A DNA stretch of 7,431 nucleotides from Chitinophagaceae bacterium (lineage in GTDB: Bacteria > Bacteroidota > Bacteroidia > Chitinophagales > Chitinophagaceae), in contig JAGOUF010000100.1 of the NCBI GenBank assembly GCA_018061385.1, positions 1 to 7,431 of the forward strand, given 5' to 3'. The position numbers and the translations under genes were made by a program. Positions 6,768 to 7,431 of the stretch are shown piece after piece (the first letter of the stretch is position 1; the number at the start of each line of letters is the position of its first letter). The notes under the pieces are model-generated. The model made no database searches. It saw nothing but the letters and a program-made list of their open reading frames with translations, and was not told the DNA's origin.

Positions 6768-7431
6768 TTATTTAGCAGGTGCTACACTACCTGGTTTAAT
6801 ACCTGTAGTTTCTAAGGTGTATTTATATCTTTTAATGGCACTCGAAATAGCCGATACTATTTCACCTTGGCCACTTTCGCTATTGATATAATCTTCTTCC
6901 TCTGGATTACTAATAAAACCAATTTCAATAAGTACAGCAGGCATTGCAACAGCTTGTAAAACCCAAATGCCTTTACCACGTTGTTGTGCTTGGCGGCTTG
7001 GACGTCCAGTTTTTTTAAACTCATCTTCAACTGTTAAAGCCAATCTTGCACTTCTATCAAAAAATTGTTTTGTTTTAATAGAGTACAACATCATTTTTTC
7101 TGGATCGTTGGTGTCAAAATCTTTTAATTCTTTTGCAGTAACACTATCCATGTATAAATCTTCATGTTCTTGTAGTGCTTGTTCTTTAGCACCGTTCTTA
7201 CCAATTCCCCAAATAAATGTTTCTGTACCTTTTGCCACACTTGGGCTGTACCAAGTACGGTATTGTGGTACTTTTTTGGTGTACTTTTTCTTTTTTTTAT
7301 AGTAGGTTACTGTTTTGTATCCTATTTTTTCAGAGTGTCTAGTACCACTTGCAGAGTTACAATGTATGGAAATAAATAAATCGCCTTTGGCTTCGTTGGC
7401 TTTGTTGGCTTTTACTGTTACTCTATCAAAA
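6768..7431 (-). CDS. N-acetylmuramoyl-L-alanine amidase, Amidase_3 family (N-terminus cut by window edge)
   Basis: The frame is open from the right edge (first full codon at 7430) to a TAA stop at 6770-6768, giving the last 220 residues; start and signal peptide lie outside. Zn-dependent Amidase_3 enzymes cut the bond between N-acetylmuramic acid and L-alanine in peptidoglycan. Numbering from the edge, LFISIHCNSA (18-27) holds the zinc-ligand His23, and MPAVLIEIGFISNPEEE holds the catalytic Glu169. The earlier His and Glu ligands are outside the window. A Lys/Tyr-rich stretch (about 32-60) precedes the family motif KGTETFIWG (66-74). Residues about 75-125 resemble the segment that carries the autoinhibitory helix in AmiA/B/C of Escherichia coli (from memory, not aligned). 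The last 15 or so residues (TTGIKPGSVAPAK) are a low-complexity tail with no further domain. A GTG at 7238 is internal Val65, not a start, since homology continues upstream. A terminator follows the stop, so it is not co-transcribed with the TPR-CHAT gene. Confidence 0.93.
   Translation of the reverse strand, partial: FDRVTVKANKANEAKGDLFISIHCNSASGTRHSEKIGYKTVTYYKKKKKYTKKVPQYRTWYSPSVAKGTETFIWGIGKNGAKEQALQEHEDLYMDSVTAKELKDFDTNDPEKMMLYSIKTKQFFDRSARLALTVEDEFKKTGRPSRQAQQRGKGIWVLQAVAMPAVLIEIGFISNPEEEDYINSESGQGEIVSAISSAIKRYKYTLETTGIKPGSVAPAK

Noticed and set aside
6768..7238. Amidase gene starting at the GTG at 7238
   Set aside because: The same frame stays open to the window edge and encodes the family motif SIHCNS upstream, so the GTG is an internal valine codon and the gene is merely cut by the edge.

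Overview
The window looks like chromosomal DNA from a Bacteroidota bacterium, plausibly of the Chitinophagaceae/Chitinophagales type. The reasons are strongly AT-rich DNA, absence of obvious Shine-Dalgarno sequences, a promoter-like motif matching the Bacteroidota TTTG / TAnnTTTG pattern, and protein architectures common in that phylum. The genus cannot be fixed from the sequence.

All three real genes lie on the minus strand and point towards base 1. Read in the direction of transcription they are: (1) the C-terminal 220 residues of an N-acetylmuramoyl-L-alanine amidase (Amidase_3 family), which enters from the right edge and stops at 6768; (2) a complete 1596-residue exported protein (6654 to 1864) with an N-terminal beta-rich domain, about 20 tetratricopeptide-like repeats and a C-terminal CHAT caspase-like protease domain with an intact His/Cys pair; (3) a glycoside hydrolase family 20 beta-N-acetylhexosaminidase starting at 1739, with signal peptide and complete catalytic domain, cut off by the left edge inside its C-terminal beta domain.

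The two gaps are short (113 and 124 bases). Each holds a strong hairpin with a T-run on the minus strand, placed just after a stop codon, and then a possible promoter for the next gene. The three genes are therefore best read as separate transcription units and not one operon. The two genes whose starts are visible both encode signal peptides, and the amidase acts on peptidoglycan, so the shared theme is the cell envelope: peptidoglycan cleavage, release of N-acetylhexosamines from chitin, peptidoglycan or glycoconjugates, and an exported repeat-protein/protease of unknown substrate.

The most unusual object is the exported TPR-CHAT protein. CHAT proteases are best known as cytoplasmic enzymes (separase relatives, Csx29 of type III-E CRISPR, gasdermin-activating proteases), yet this one carries a signal peptide. 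The window shows no gasdermin, CRISPR or other known partner, so no defence role can be claimed.
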